Below, in pieces: positions 1 to 5,545 of a stretch of DNA of 6,083 bases. Numbering within the stretch: the first letter of the stretch is position 1; each line of letters opens with the position of its first letter. The translations under genes were made by a program, and so were the position numbers. The stretch is from Flavobacteriales bacterium UBA5871 (GTDB lineage Bacteria; Bacteroidota; Bacteroidia; Flavobacteriales_D; Crocinitomicaceae): contig DJFN01000161.1 in assembly GCA_002432085.1 (NCBI GenBank), positions 12,913-18,995 of the forward strand, written 5' to 3'. The notes under the pieces are model-generated. The model had not been told where the DNA came from, made no database searches, and saw only the letters and a program-made list of their open reading frames with translations.

Positions 1-522
1 GGATTCTTCTACCGCGGACAGGAAGTGGTGATCGTTGGAGCCGGCGACTCTGCCTGCGAAGAAGCGCACTACCTTTCCAAGCTTTGTACGAAAGTGACGA
101 TGCTGGTGCGCAGCGAGAAATTCCGTGCTTCCAAGATCATGGAAGAGCGCGTGAAAAAGACGCCGAACATTGAGATCTTATTCAATACCGAAACCGTTGA
201 GGTGGAAGGAAACGATATGGGCGTAACGGGCGCACGCGTGCGCAACAGCGCTACAGGCGAAGAGCACGTGATTCCATGTACCGGTTTCTTCGTGGCGATC
301 GGTCACAAGCCGAACACCGATATTTTCAAGGATTACATCAACCTCGACGAAGTTGGCTACATCAAGTACGAAAAACCGGGAACTTCGTATACAAACGTAC
401 CGGGCGTATTCGTTGCCGGCGACGCAGCCGATAAAAACTACCGTCAGGCTATTACTGCCGCAGGCACAGGCTGTATGGCTGCACTGGACGCCGAGCGTTA
501 CCTGGCTGCTCAGGAGCATTAA
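1..522 (+). CDS. trxB: Thioredoxin reductase, C-terminal part (5' end outside window)
   Basis: This is a cytosolic flavoenzyme that uses NADPH to reduce thioredoxin. The frame is open from base 1 (first residues GFFYRGQE), so the gene is cut by the window edge and does not begin at the GTG at 25. In the family GFFYR directly follows the redox motif CATCD, so the active-site cysteines lie just upstream. About 173 of the usual 310-320 residues are present. Visible are the NADPH-binding glycine motif GAGDSACEEA (fragment residues 13-22), a LVRSEKFRAS segment where many homologues have HRRxxFRA, and the C-terminal FAD-binding signature GVFVAGDAAD followed by the YRQAITAAGTGCMAA helix that covers the flavin. 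It ends in TAA and is followed 18 bp later by a strong terminator, so it is the last gene of its transcript. The identification is secure; only the exact thioredoxin partner is unknown. Confidence 0.96.
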   Translation, partial: GFFYRGQEVVIVGAGDSACEEAHYLSKLCTKVTMLVRSEKFRASKIMEERVKKTPNIEILFNTETVEVEGNDMGVTGARVRNSATGEEHVIPCTGFFVAIGHKPNTDIFKDYINLDEVGYIKYEKPGTSYTNVPGVFVAGDAADKNYRQAITAAGTGCMAALDAERYLAAQEH

Positions 523-540
523 GCAAATTCAGAATTCTTC

Positions 541-572
541 AAAGGGTTGTTCAGCAGAGCAGCCCTTTTTTT
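541..572 (+). terminator. Intrinsic terminator of trxB
   Basis: The left arm 541-551 (AAAGGGTTGTT) pairs with 558-568 (AGCAGCCCTTT) in an uninterrupted 11-bp stem with two G-U wobbles and a 6-nt loop. The T run of the right arm continues to 572. It lies 18 bp after the trxB stop codon, as expected for a Rho-independent terminator. Bases 573-605, between it and the next repeat, show nothing recognisable. Confidence 0.9.
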
Positions 573-605
573 GTTTGTTACTTTTCGTAAAACGTCTGTT
601 ATTTA

Positions 606-811
606 TTCAAACCGCAAAAGGCACAAAAGCTTTATGGGAAGCGCAGGGTTTAGTTCGAAGAATCCCGATGCAATCGGGATTACACAAAAGTTGTGGTTCT
701 TTACTAAAAAATGTAATTGATAACCTCTTTTGTGTAGACCCCGATTTTATGTCGGGGGCGCTTTCACTACGCTAGTACGTAACCTGGTCTTTTGCGCCTT
801 TGGTGGTGAAA
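606..811. repeat. Inverted-repeat intergenic element with internal hairpins (MITE/REP-like)
   Basis: The ends form an imperfect inverted repeat. The left end (607-629, core AAAAGGCACAAAAG) matches the reverse complement of the right end (789-811, core CTTTTGCGCCTTT). Nested inside are a perfect 9-bp hairpin (AATCCCGAT 661-669, loop GCA, ATCGGGATT 673-681), a perfect 10-bp inverted repeat (TACACAAAAG 681-690 with CTTTTGTGTA 727-736), and a 6-bp hairpin (CCCCGA 739-744 with TCGGGG 752-757). The whole could fold into a branched structure. Its left 60 bases recur at 6021-6083, and its right end matches that second copy in inverted orientation at 22 of 23 positions. No open frame inside looks like a gene. 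It fills most of the 347-bp gap between trxB and the J-domain gene. Whether it is a non-autonomous mobile element, a REP-type repeat or a structured RNA cannot be decided here. No clear target-site duplication is visible. Confidence 0.7.
661..681. repeat. Perfect 9-bp hairpin inside the intergenic element
   Basis: AATCCCGAT and ATCGGGATT are separated by the trinucleotide GCA. No T run follows on either strand, so it is not a standard terminator. A related GC-rich hairpin (CCCCGA...TCGGGG) sits at 739-757, so the CCCGAT/ATCGGG theme appears twice in the element. Confidence 0.75.
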
Positions 812-857
812 AATCGAGCCCGCAGAAATAATTAAAAAGAACAGAATCCGAAAAAGA

Positions 858-865
858 TACATTTG
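858..865 (+). promoter_or_regulatory. Candidate Bacteroidota -7 promoter element
   Basis: TACATTTG is an exact match to the Bacteroidota -7 consensus TAnnTTTG. It ends only 4 bases before the ATG at 870, so use of this promoter would give an almost or fully leaderless mRNA. No convincing TTG -33 element is found about 19 bases upstream, where the sequence is purine-rich (AATTAAAAAGAACAG). In such A/T-rich DNA a chance match is possible. Bases 812-857 hold nothing else recognisable. Confidence 0.4.
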
Positions 866-869
866 TTCT

Positions 870-1655
870 ATGTCAGGTATGCTACTTTACTTTGAAACGG
901 CCGCTAACCTTCCCACCTGGCTAGTGGTCGTGCTGTTCAGCGTTCCGTTTTTCGGCGGCTTGCTGCTTTACATCTACAAAACGCGGCATGCGCGTTCGTG
1001 GCGAAAAGGGATTTTTCCGCAATCGCTGAAACCTACCGAGGATAATTTCCTGGAAGCTTACCTGGCGCTCGGAGCAAAGCTCATTCAGCTCAATTACCTA
1101 GATGCGAAAGGCAAAACCCAATTCATCAACCAGTATTTCAACCGCTATTTTGCTTTTGCCAACTACAATTTCGGCGATTCGCTGCTCTTTTCCCTGAAAT
1201 ATCCCATTCAGACCAAAACCATCACGGATTGGATGATCATCCACCGGCCGGATGAAGGCGCGCGTTCTCAGGTCATTTACTTTCTGACCGGTCTGGCTTT
1301 AGTAGCCGGCGATCTGAATACAGCCGAGTTGAATTTCCTGAAGAAAATCAACAACGACCTCGGATTAAAACCGGAAAACCTGACGCGAATCCTGGCCATT
1401 TATGCCGCTTACAGAAGCCATCGGAAAGAAACGGCTGAAAAAAAAGTCAGCTCTTCGACGCGCAAAACGTATGCTTACGACATTCTGGGTGTTCGTCCCG
1501 ATGCTACGCCGGAAGAGATCAAGAAAGCCTACCGGAAACTGGCAAAGGTCCACCACCCGGACAATTTTGCGACCGGAACGGCTTCCCAGCAGAAAATAGC
1601 AGCCGAGAAGTTCGTCGAGATCCAGAATGCCTACGAATCCTTAATCGGCAAATAA
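870..1655 (+). CDS. Membrane-anchored TerB-like/J-domain co-chaperone (DjlA-like layout)
   Basis: A J-domain protein of 261 residues that probably recruits and stimulates the Hsp70 chaperone DnaK at the inner membrane. Residues 15-36 (LPTWLVVVLFSVPFFGGLLLYI) form one hydrophobic membrane segment near the N-terminus, followed by a positively charged stretch (KTRHARSWRK), which suggests a cytoplasmic C-terminal part. Residues about 58-185 are helical and contain an acidic turn (VAGDLNTAELNFLKKI) typical of TerB-like domains. Residues 200-260 are a J-domain: YAYDILGVRPDATPEEIKKAYRKLAKVHHPDNF, with the essential HPD triad at 229-231. The order membrane segment, TerB-like, J-domain is that of DjlA. 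The zinc-finger and substrate-binding parts of DnaJ are absent. No Shine-Dalgarno sequence precedes the ATG at 870; an alternative in-frame ATG at 879 would shorten the protein by three residues. The gene stands alone, facing the operon to its right. J-domain: very sure; TerB-like assignment: moderate. Confidence 0.88.
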   Translation: MSGMLLYFETAANLPTWLVVVLFSVPFFGGLLLYIYKTRHARSWRKGIFPQSLKPTEDNFLEAYLALGAKLIQLNYLDAKGKTQFINQYFNRYFAFANYNFGDSLLFSLKYPIQTKTITDWMIIHRPDEGARSQVIYFLTGLALVAGDLNTAELNFLKKINNDLGLKPENLTRILAIYAAYRSHRKETAEKKVSSSTRKTYAYDILGVRPDATPEEIKKAYRKLAKVHHPDNFATGTASQQKIAAEKFVEIQNAYESLIGK

Positions 1656-1664
1656 TTACCCGAT
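1644..1664. other. Abutting convergent stop codons with a weak hairpin
   Basis: The TAA of the J-domain gene (1653-1655) touches the reversed TAA of the ATP-grasp gene (1656-1658), giving the palindrome TAATTA with no spacer. ATCGG (1644-1648) and CCGAT (1660-1664) can form a 5-bp stem around both stops with an 11-nt A/T-rich loop. There is no T run, so it is at best a poor bidirectional terminator. No other terminator is visible between the convergent genes. Confidence 0.4.
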
Positions 1665-2711
1665 CGTGGCGTAGAACGCGTTGTCGAAGGTATTGCCGTA
1701 CAATTTCTTCTGACGCACTTTCTCTTCCAGTGATGCGATGACCGGCAAAGCGTAGTTGACCTTGTTCAGCGTGTTGGAAACGTTGATACCGCCCGGACTG
1801 AACACGTTGATCTCCATCAGCTTGTCTCCGGCGATATCGAGTCCGACGAGGAACATTCCGTCCTTGATCAGCTTCGGAGCCACCAGTTCGGCCAGGTACA
1901 GCATATGATCCGTTATGACGGCTTTCTCGAATTGTCCGCCGGCGCTGAGATTGTTCCGGATATCTCCGGCCTTCGAAACACGCTTGAATGCCGCATATTT
2001 TCCATCGATGACCATTGGCTTGCCGTTCATGACCATCATGCGGATATCGCCTTTGGCCGCTTCGGGAAGAAATTCCTGCGCAATGATATAGCCTTCTTCC
2101 AGCAGCGACTCGATGATCTGGTTCATATTGCCGGTATTGTTCTTATTGAGCATGAACACGCCGTGTCCGCCGGAGCCCTGAATCGGTTTCAGAATGATTT
2201 CCTGATTGTTTTCCATGAAAAACGCACGAATATCTGCCGCGGAACGCGTGATCAGCGTATTCGGCCGCACTTCTTCCGGAAAATGCTGGAAATAGAGCTT
2301 GTTCTGCGCGTTTGCCAGCGTATAGGGATCATTGAGTACCAGACAGCCCGAGGCGATCGCAAACTGCCCGAAATTGATGCCTGCGATCTTCGCCCAGCTG
2401 CGGTCGCGACCTTCACCGGAAGGATCGTTCCGCAGCAGCAAAACATCCAGATCGCGCGCCGTAATGACGGAACGTGCGGCTTCATCGCTTTGCATGGCCG
2501 TGAGGTAAGCCTCCATGTCCTTGATCGTCTTGTTGTCTTTCCGAAGATGCACGGCATGTGCGTACATTTCACCGTCCGGACGATAACCCAGATCGGAAAC
2601 GTCGATGTAAAATATATGATGTCCGGCCAGATGCAGCTGGTGTGCCAGCATCGTGGAAGTATACCCTACACGCTCGGTCCGGAGATGATTGACTACGATT
2701 CCTACGTTCAT
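1656..2711 (-). CDS. GshB-like ATP-grasp ligase
   Basis: This 351-residue protein of the ATP-grasp superfamily resembles prokaryotic glutathione synthetase and probably joins a carboxylate to an amine through an acyl-phosphate. Residues 1-120 form the N-terminal domain, with LLLRNDPSGE (91-100) at the place of the GshB motif RKDPP. The nucleotide site includes ANAQNKLY (133-140), ILKPIQGSGGHGVF (173-186, the lysine and glycine-rich loop), AQEFLPEAAKGDIRMMV (211-227) and AFKRVSKAGDIRNNLSAGG (241-259), which matches the family pattern RxxxxGxxRxNLaxGG. The metal-binding segment is GLDIAGDKLMEINVFSP (290-306). It is slightly longer than typical GshB (about 315 residues). Its ATG overlaps the TGA of the upstream peptidase gene by 4 bases (ATGA), so translation is probably coupled. 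No gshA is in view and the operon partners are hydrolases, so I infer a product other than, or beyond, glutathione. Fold and chemistry are secure; the substrate is unknown. Confidence 0.9.
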   Translation of the reverse strand: MNVGIVVNHLRTERVGYTSTMLAHQLHLAGHHIFYIDVSDLGYRPDGEMYAHAVHLRKDNKTIKDMEAYLTAMQSDEAARSVITARDLDVLLLRNDPSGEGRDRSWAKIAGINFGQFAIASGCLVLNDPYTLANAQNKLYFQHFPEEVRPNTLITRSAADIRAFFMENNQEIILKPIQGSGGHGVFMLNKNNTGNMNQIIESLLEEGYIIAQEFLPEAAKGDIRMMVMNGKPMVIDGKYAAFKRVSKAGDIRNNLSAGGQFEKAVITDHMLYLAELVAPKLIKDGMFLVGLDIAGDKLMEINVFSPGGINVSNTLNKVNYALPVIASLEEKVRQKKLYGNTFDNAFYATIG

Positions 2712-4567
2712 AACTGCCTGTTTTGAATTAAACTGAATACATCGAACCCGTTCCTGATCTGTTCGACTTTTGCTTTTCCTTCGCCCTCAACGAGATAGCG
2801 GGGCAGCAACGGAATCGGGTTCAGTACTTTCCGGTAGACCAGCTCTTCGATGATGGAGATGTAATCTTCCCGAATCTTGCCGATGAGCAACGATTCGATC
2901 GAATGGCCGTTGTTGATATGATTGAGCAAAGCAATGAGTCCGCGGAGGTAAACGGCATCTTTCGTAAATCCGCCGCCGCGATAAACTCTTGTCACAATTC
3001 CGAATGCAGTGTGTGCGTTGAAATGATGTTGTTCGTATAAAAGCTGGAAGGTTTCCAGGAACGAATAGCCATCGACGAGGCTTTTTACGGCAACGACGCG
3101 CGCTGCGAGCATCCGCATACGGTCGTTGGTAAATCCGCCCGAAAGGTATTCCGCCAGCACGGCCAGTCCTTCCTGCAGTTCTTCATAGCCCGGAACACCC
3201 TGGCTGAGCTGTTTTAATGGCTGTGCTTTCCCGTTGATGTACGTCAGCATGTGCGTTCCCACTTCGTGCTGAATGAGCGCTTCCACCCTGTTGACCGGAA
3301 TGACGTAGTCGCTGGATATGTGCAGTGTATCGTTGGCCACCATAAGACTGTCGACCGAACGGCTGATCTCTACTTTCAGCTCGATTTCGGGAACATAGCG
3401 CTTGAAAAAATCAAATTCTTCCTGAGCACGTGCGGCAAAAGCTTTAGCATCCATGCGTTCGACTTTCTGTTCCTGTTCGTGCTGCGGCTTGATGATCGTG
3501 AGAATGGCGTTGGCCACGTCGTACAATTCACGGCTAACCGAACCGAAGAGCTGAATGCTGCTTTGGAGGAAATCACGCGTGTCGCGCTGTGCCAGCATCG
3601 ACAGCATTTTGTCGAGCTCGTTGCGTTTGTCGCGGAAAATATAGGCCAGCGTCGGATCTTCGATTTTTTCGATCTCGATGTTGTAAAGCCTGCGTTTGGC
3701 CAGTTCCGGATCGAGCGGCAGCAAGCGGTAGTGGAAAACCGGTGTTCGCTTGAATTTATCGGCGCTGAATTGTTCCCACGCTTCCCGGCTGTTGACCGGC
3801 GAAACGAGGAATAGGAATTTGAACTGAGATGAAATCGCGGCCAGCTGATCGTCGACATTTTTTACATTATCCGTGATTCGTGACGTTCCAAGCATTTGGA
3901 AGTTCGTTGCATTATAGGATGTCTGTACGCGAACGAATTCGAACAAGGCCTTTTTCAACGCTCTGCCAAGATGTGTACGCACAAACCGCGTGAACGCCGG
4001 ATACGGCTGACGATTGTCCGCATTGATGAAAAACGGCTGAATTTCGAGTCCGATCAGCAAAGCTTCGAACTGTTTGAGCTGCGATCGGACGGCAATCGGC
4101 TGCATGCCCGAAGGTGCTACGACAGATTCTTCATCCACCTGCACTTCGATGGTGTTTCCCGGCATGCTGATCTGCTTCATTTCGTCCTGCAGAATGTCGA
4201 CTGTAGCCGGCATTTTCGTCTGCGGGCCAAGTATCGTAATTTCCGGACGACTCGGATCGAAATGATCTGTTACCCAGAGCTCAACGATCAGAAAAGCACC
4301 GAATTTATCCGCCAGGAAAGTACACATCTCACGAATGATCGTTTCCAGCTCCACCGACCGGTCTTCCGGGATCATGATGTAGGACGATTCCGTTTTATCG
4401 AGGATGTGCGTGAAATAATCCGGACCAACCGACGGATAGCGGAATACGCACACATACGGCAGCAATTTTTCGATGTGCACGATGGTGCCGTCCGGTTCCG
4501 TGAGAAAACAGCTTCCCTGTTGTTTCAGGCCTTTCAATACTTTTTCCGCTGTTGCCGACTTGTTCAT
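2708..4567 (-). CDS. DUF1704/MATCAP-family metallopeptidase (QEGLA motif protein)
   Basis: A 619-residue protein of the family annotated as flavohemoglobin expression-modulating QEGLA motif protein (DUF1704). The catalytic region is about residues 290-600. HEVGTH (434-439) is the HExxxH metal site, and QEGLA (465-469) gives the family its name and probably supplies a further metal ligand (Glu466). Also conserved in appearance are the ISSDYVIPVNRVEALIQHE lead-in and VYRGGGFTKDAVYLRG (528-543). Eukaryotic members (MATCAP) are carboxypeptidases that remove the C-terminal tyrosine of alpha-tubulin. Here I infer a peptidase acting on a small peptide or a protein tail. Residues 1 to about 280 are an N-terminal extension, mixed alpha/beta, that I cannot assign. 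There is no signal peptide or membrane segment, so it is cytosolic. Its ATG overlaps the TGA of the upstream hydrolase gene by 4 bases, and its own TGA overlaps the next ATG in the same way, making it the middle gene of a tightly coupled operon. The family call is strong; the substrate is unknown. Confidence 0.9.
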   Translation of the reverse strand: MNKSATAEKVLKGLKQQGSCFLTEPDGTIVHIEKLLPYVCVFRYPSVGPDYFTHILDKTESSYIMIPEDRSVELETIIREMCTFLADKFGAFLIVELWVTDHFDPSRPEITILGPQTKMPATVDILQDEMKQISMPGNTIEVQVDEESVVAPSGMQPIAVRSQLKQFEALLIGLEIQPFFINADNRQPYPAFTRFVRTHLGRALKKALFEFVRVQTSYNATNFQMLGTSRITDNVKNVDDQLAAISSQFKFLFLVSPVNSREAWEQFSADKFKRTPVFHYRLLPLDPELAKRRLYNIEIEKIEDPTLAYIFRDKRNELDKMLSMLAQRDTRDFLQSSIQLFGSVSRELYDVANAILTIIKPQHEQEQKVERMDAKAFAARAQEEFDFFKRYVPEIELKVEISRSVDSLMVANDTLHISSDYVIPVNRVEALIQHEVGTHMLTYINGKAQPLKQLSQGVPGYEELQEGLAVLAEYLSGGFTNDRMRMLAARVVAVKSLVDGYSFLETFQLLYEQHHFNAHTAFGIVTRVYRGGGFTKDAVYLRGLIALLNHINNGHSIESLLIGKIREDYISIIEELVYRKVLNPIPLLPRYLVEGEGKAKVEQIRNGFDVFSLIQNRQL

Positions 4568-5370
4568 ACACGCGTATTAAGTTCCTGCTGAAGCGCGGTC
4601 AGAATGGGCAGCGTGCTCAGCAACAGATCGCTCAGCTCACGGTGGTGCTGTTCATGCAAAACACCCGTCCATTCGTCCATGAAGGTTTTCTTGAATTCGA
4701 TCGCCACCGGACAAACGGCATCGCCGAAGTGGTGATACAGCCATTCGGAGAAATAACCTCCTTTGAATTTGATATTCTCGCGAACGTCCAGCTGCTTACC
4801 GTTGATCTCATGCGAAGAGAACGTCCGAATCAGCGTTTCCACCACCGGCGCCCAGTGTTCGCGGTTCATATTCTTCGTTCCGAGATTGATCTCCGGATTG
4901 CCTTCCGGATCGGCCGGTGAAGCATCGGCGCCATCGCGCATGTGATTGTAGGAATGACAATCGAGCACGATCACCGAGCCGTAATGATCGATACAAGCCT
5001 GGAAAAACGGCTGCATTTCATTGAAAGCAAGATCGTACATCGCCCGACTTTCTTTCAATTGCTCTTCGGTAAGCGGTTCTTTCCAGACGTTGAGTCCCCA
5101 GGCGTCTTCGGGCACACGATAAATCGCTTTTTCCGGCGAACGGTTCAAATCCAGCTCGAAACGGCTTCTCAGTCCGACAATCGTCGTCGGGAAAAGCTCG
5201 ATCATTTGTGCCGTAAACGGATCTTCTTCCCGCAAACGCTCGTCTTCCGTCAAACCGCAATGCGGTATCAGCGCTTCGCGCATAAAATGCCCGTCGTGAA
5301 TAGCGGTGGCAACAACGGGTGCAATATCTCCCTTGAGATGAATGACCTGGTTTAGCTGGAGTGTTTCCAT
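4564..5370 (-). CDS. N-formylglutamate amidohydrolase-family hydrolase
   Basis: A 268-residue protein of the FGase family, whose known member HutG hydrolyses N-formyl-L-glutamate to glutamate and formate at the end of one histidine-degradation route. Motifs in order are IHDGHF (24-29, in the place of the family's PHSG metal-binding turn), REED (47-50), the FELDLNRSPEKAIY block (71-84), VLDCHSYNH (135-143), INLGT (161-165), GGYFSEW (204-210) and VAIEFKKTFMDEWTG (222-236) with the likely catalytic glutamate. It has near full family length, no signal peptide and is probably cytosolic. The start is the ATG at 5370; no Shine-Dalgarno sequence is seen. It is the first gene of a - strand operon, with its TGA inside the ATGA overlap with the DUF1704 gene. 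No hutH, hutU or hutI is nearby, so histidine degradation is doubtful. I infer that it removes an acyl group or residue from a glutamate-like end of a peptide handled by the two downstream enzymes. Confidence 0.88.
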   Translation of the reverse strand: METLQLNQVIHLKGDIAPVVATAIHDGHFMREALIPHCGLTEDERLREEDPFTAQMIELFPTTIVGLRSRFELDLNRSPEKAIYRVPEDAWGLNVWKEPLTEEQLKESRAMYDLAFNEMQPFFQACIDHYGSVIVLDCHSYNHMRDGADASPADPEGNPEINLGTKNMNREHWAPVVETLIRTFSSHEINGKQLDVRENIKFKGGYFSEWLYHHFGDAVCPVAIEFKKTFMDEWTGVLHEQHHRELSDLLLSTLPILTALQQELNTRV

Positions 5371-5474
5371 AATGTGGGATCTTTTGGCGACGCAAACGAC
5401 TATCAGACAACCCGTTTTGCGCTTGTATGCAATGTATCAATAAAGCCGTCGCGAAAAAATTCCGAAGCAAAACC

Positions 5475-5503
5475 TTGATCTTTTTTAAGTTAAACTAACT
5501 TAA
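5475..5503 (+). promoter_or_regulatory. Possible promoter of the lipocalin-like gene
   Basis: TTG at 5475-5477 followed after 18 bases by TAACTTAA (5496-5503) approximates the Bacteroidota TTG / TAnnTTTG promoter pair, with the last two bases of the -7 element mismatched. A start near 5509 would give a leader of about 37 bases. The -7 candidate is the right arm of the palindrome at 5485-5503, so a protein bound there would block it. This is a weak prediction. Confidence 0.3.
5485..5503. promoter_or_regulatory. Perfect 8-3-8 palindrome, candidate operator
   Basis: TTAAGTTA and TAACTTAA are exact inverted repeats around AAC. The site lies between the divergent operon (start 5370) and lipocalin-like gene (start 5546), 43 bp before the latter. 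No T run follows the hairpin on either strand, so it is not a terminator; a dimeric regulator site fits better. A second palindrome, GGGTTAAACCC, lies at 5515-5525 and shares the core GTTAAAC. Confidence 0.5.
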
Positions 5504-5514
5504 CGGCTACCAAC

Positions 5515-5525
5515 GGGTTAAACCC
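5515..5525. promoter_or_regulatory. Second small palindrome in the divergent region
   Basis: GGGTT-A-AACCC is an exact odd-length palindrome 12 bp right of the larger one. The word GTTAAAC occurs in both (5489-5495 and 5517-5523), 28 bp apart. It may be a second half of a compound operator or chance; it lies 20 bp before the ATG at 5546. Confidence 0.3.
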
Positions 5526-5545
5526 AAACGACTAAAACACACTTT

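Larger units (their letters stand above)
5393..5534. repeat. Short direct repeat flanking the divergent promoter region
   Basis: CAAACGACTA occurs identically at 5393-5402 and 5525-5534, near the two ends of the 175-bp region between the divergent genes. The start-to-start distance is 132 bp. It could be a paired protein-binding site or chance. In reverse it reads TAGTCGTTTG, which resembles but does not fit the TAnnTTTG promoter consensus (four bases rather than two between TA and TTTG). Confidence 0.3.

Noticed and set aside
661..757. Hairpins as a terminator or riboswitch for the J-domain gene
   Set aside because: No T run follows the stems, they lie over 100 bp from the start codon, and no known riboswitch core is recognisable; repeat structure is the simpler reading.
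353..775. A + strand open frame of 140 codons
   Set aside because: It overlaps the end of trxB in another frame, runs through the terminator and most of the repeat element, and encodes no recognisable protein.
1905..2726. A long + strand open frame of 273 codons opposite the ATP-grasp gene
   Set aside because: It is antisense to a gene with full ATP-grasp motifs, and its translation is rich in Arg/His/Phe without family resemblance, as expected of a mirror frame.
3251..4591. Two + strand open frames (187 and 231 codons) opposite the DUF1704 gene
   Set aside because: Both are mirror frames of a protein with clear catalytic motifs; they have no recognisable domains and no supporting start signals.
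4564..5370. HutG of a histidine-degradation operon
   Set aside because: No hutH, hutU or hutI is adjacent, and the gene is translationally coupled to a peptidase and an ATP-grasp ligase instead.
5018..5470. A - strand open frame of 150 codons overlapping the start of the FGase-family gene
   Set aside because: It is a frame-shifted shadow; the overlapping frame carries all the FGase-family motifs.
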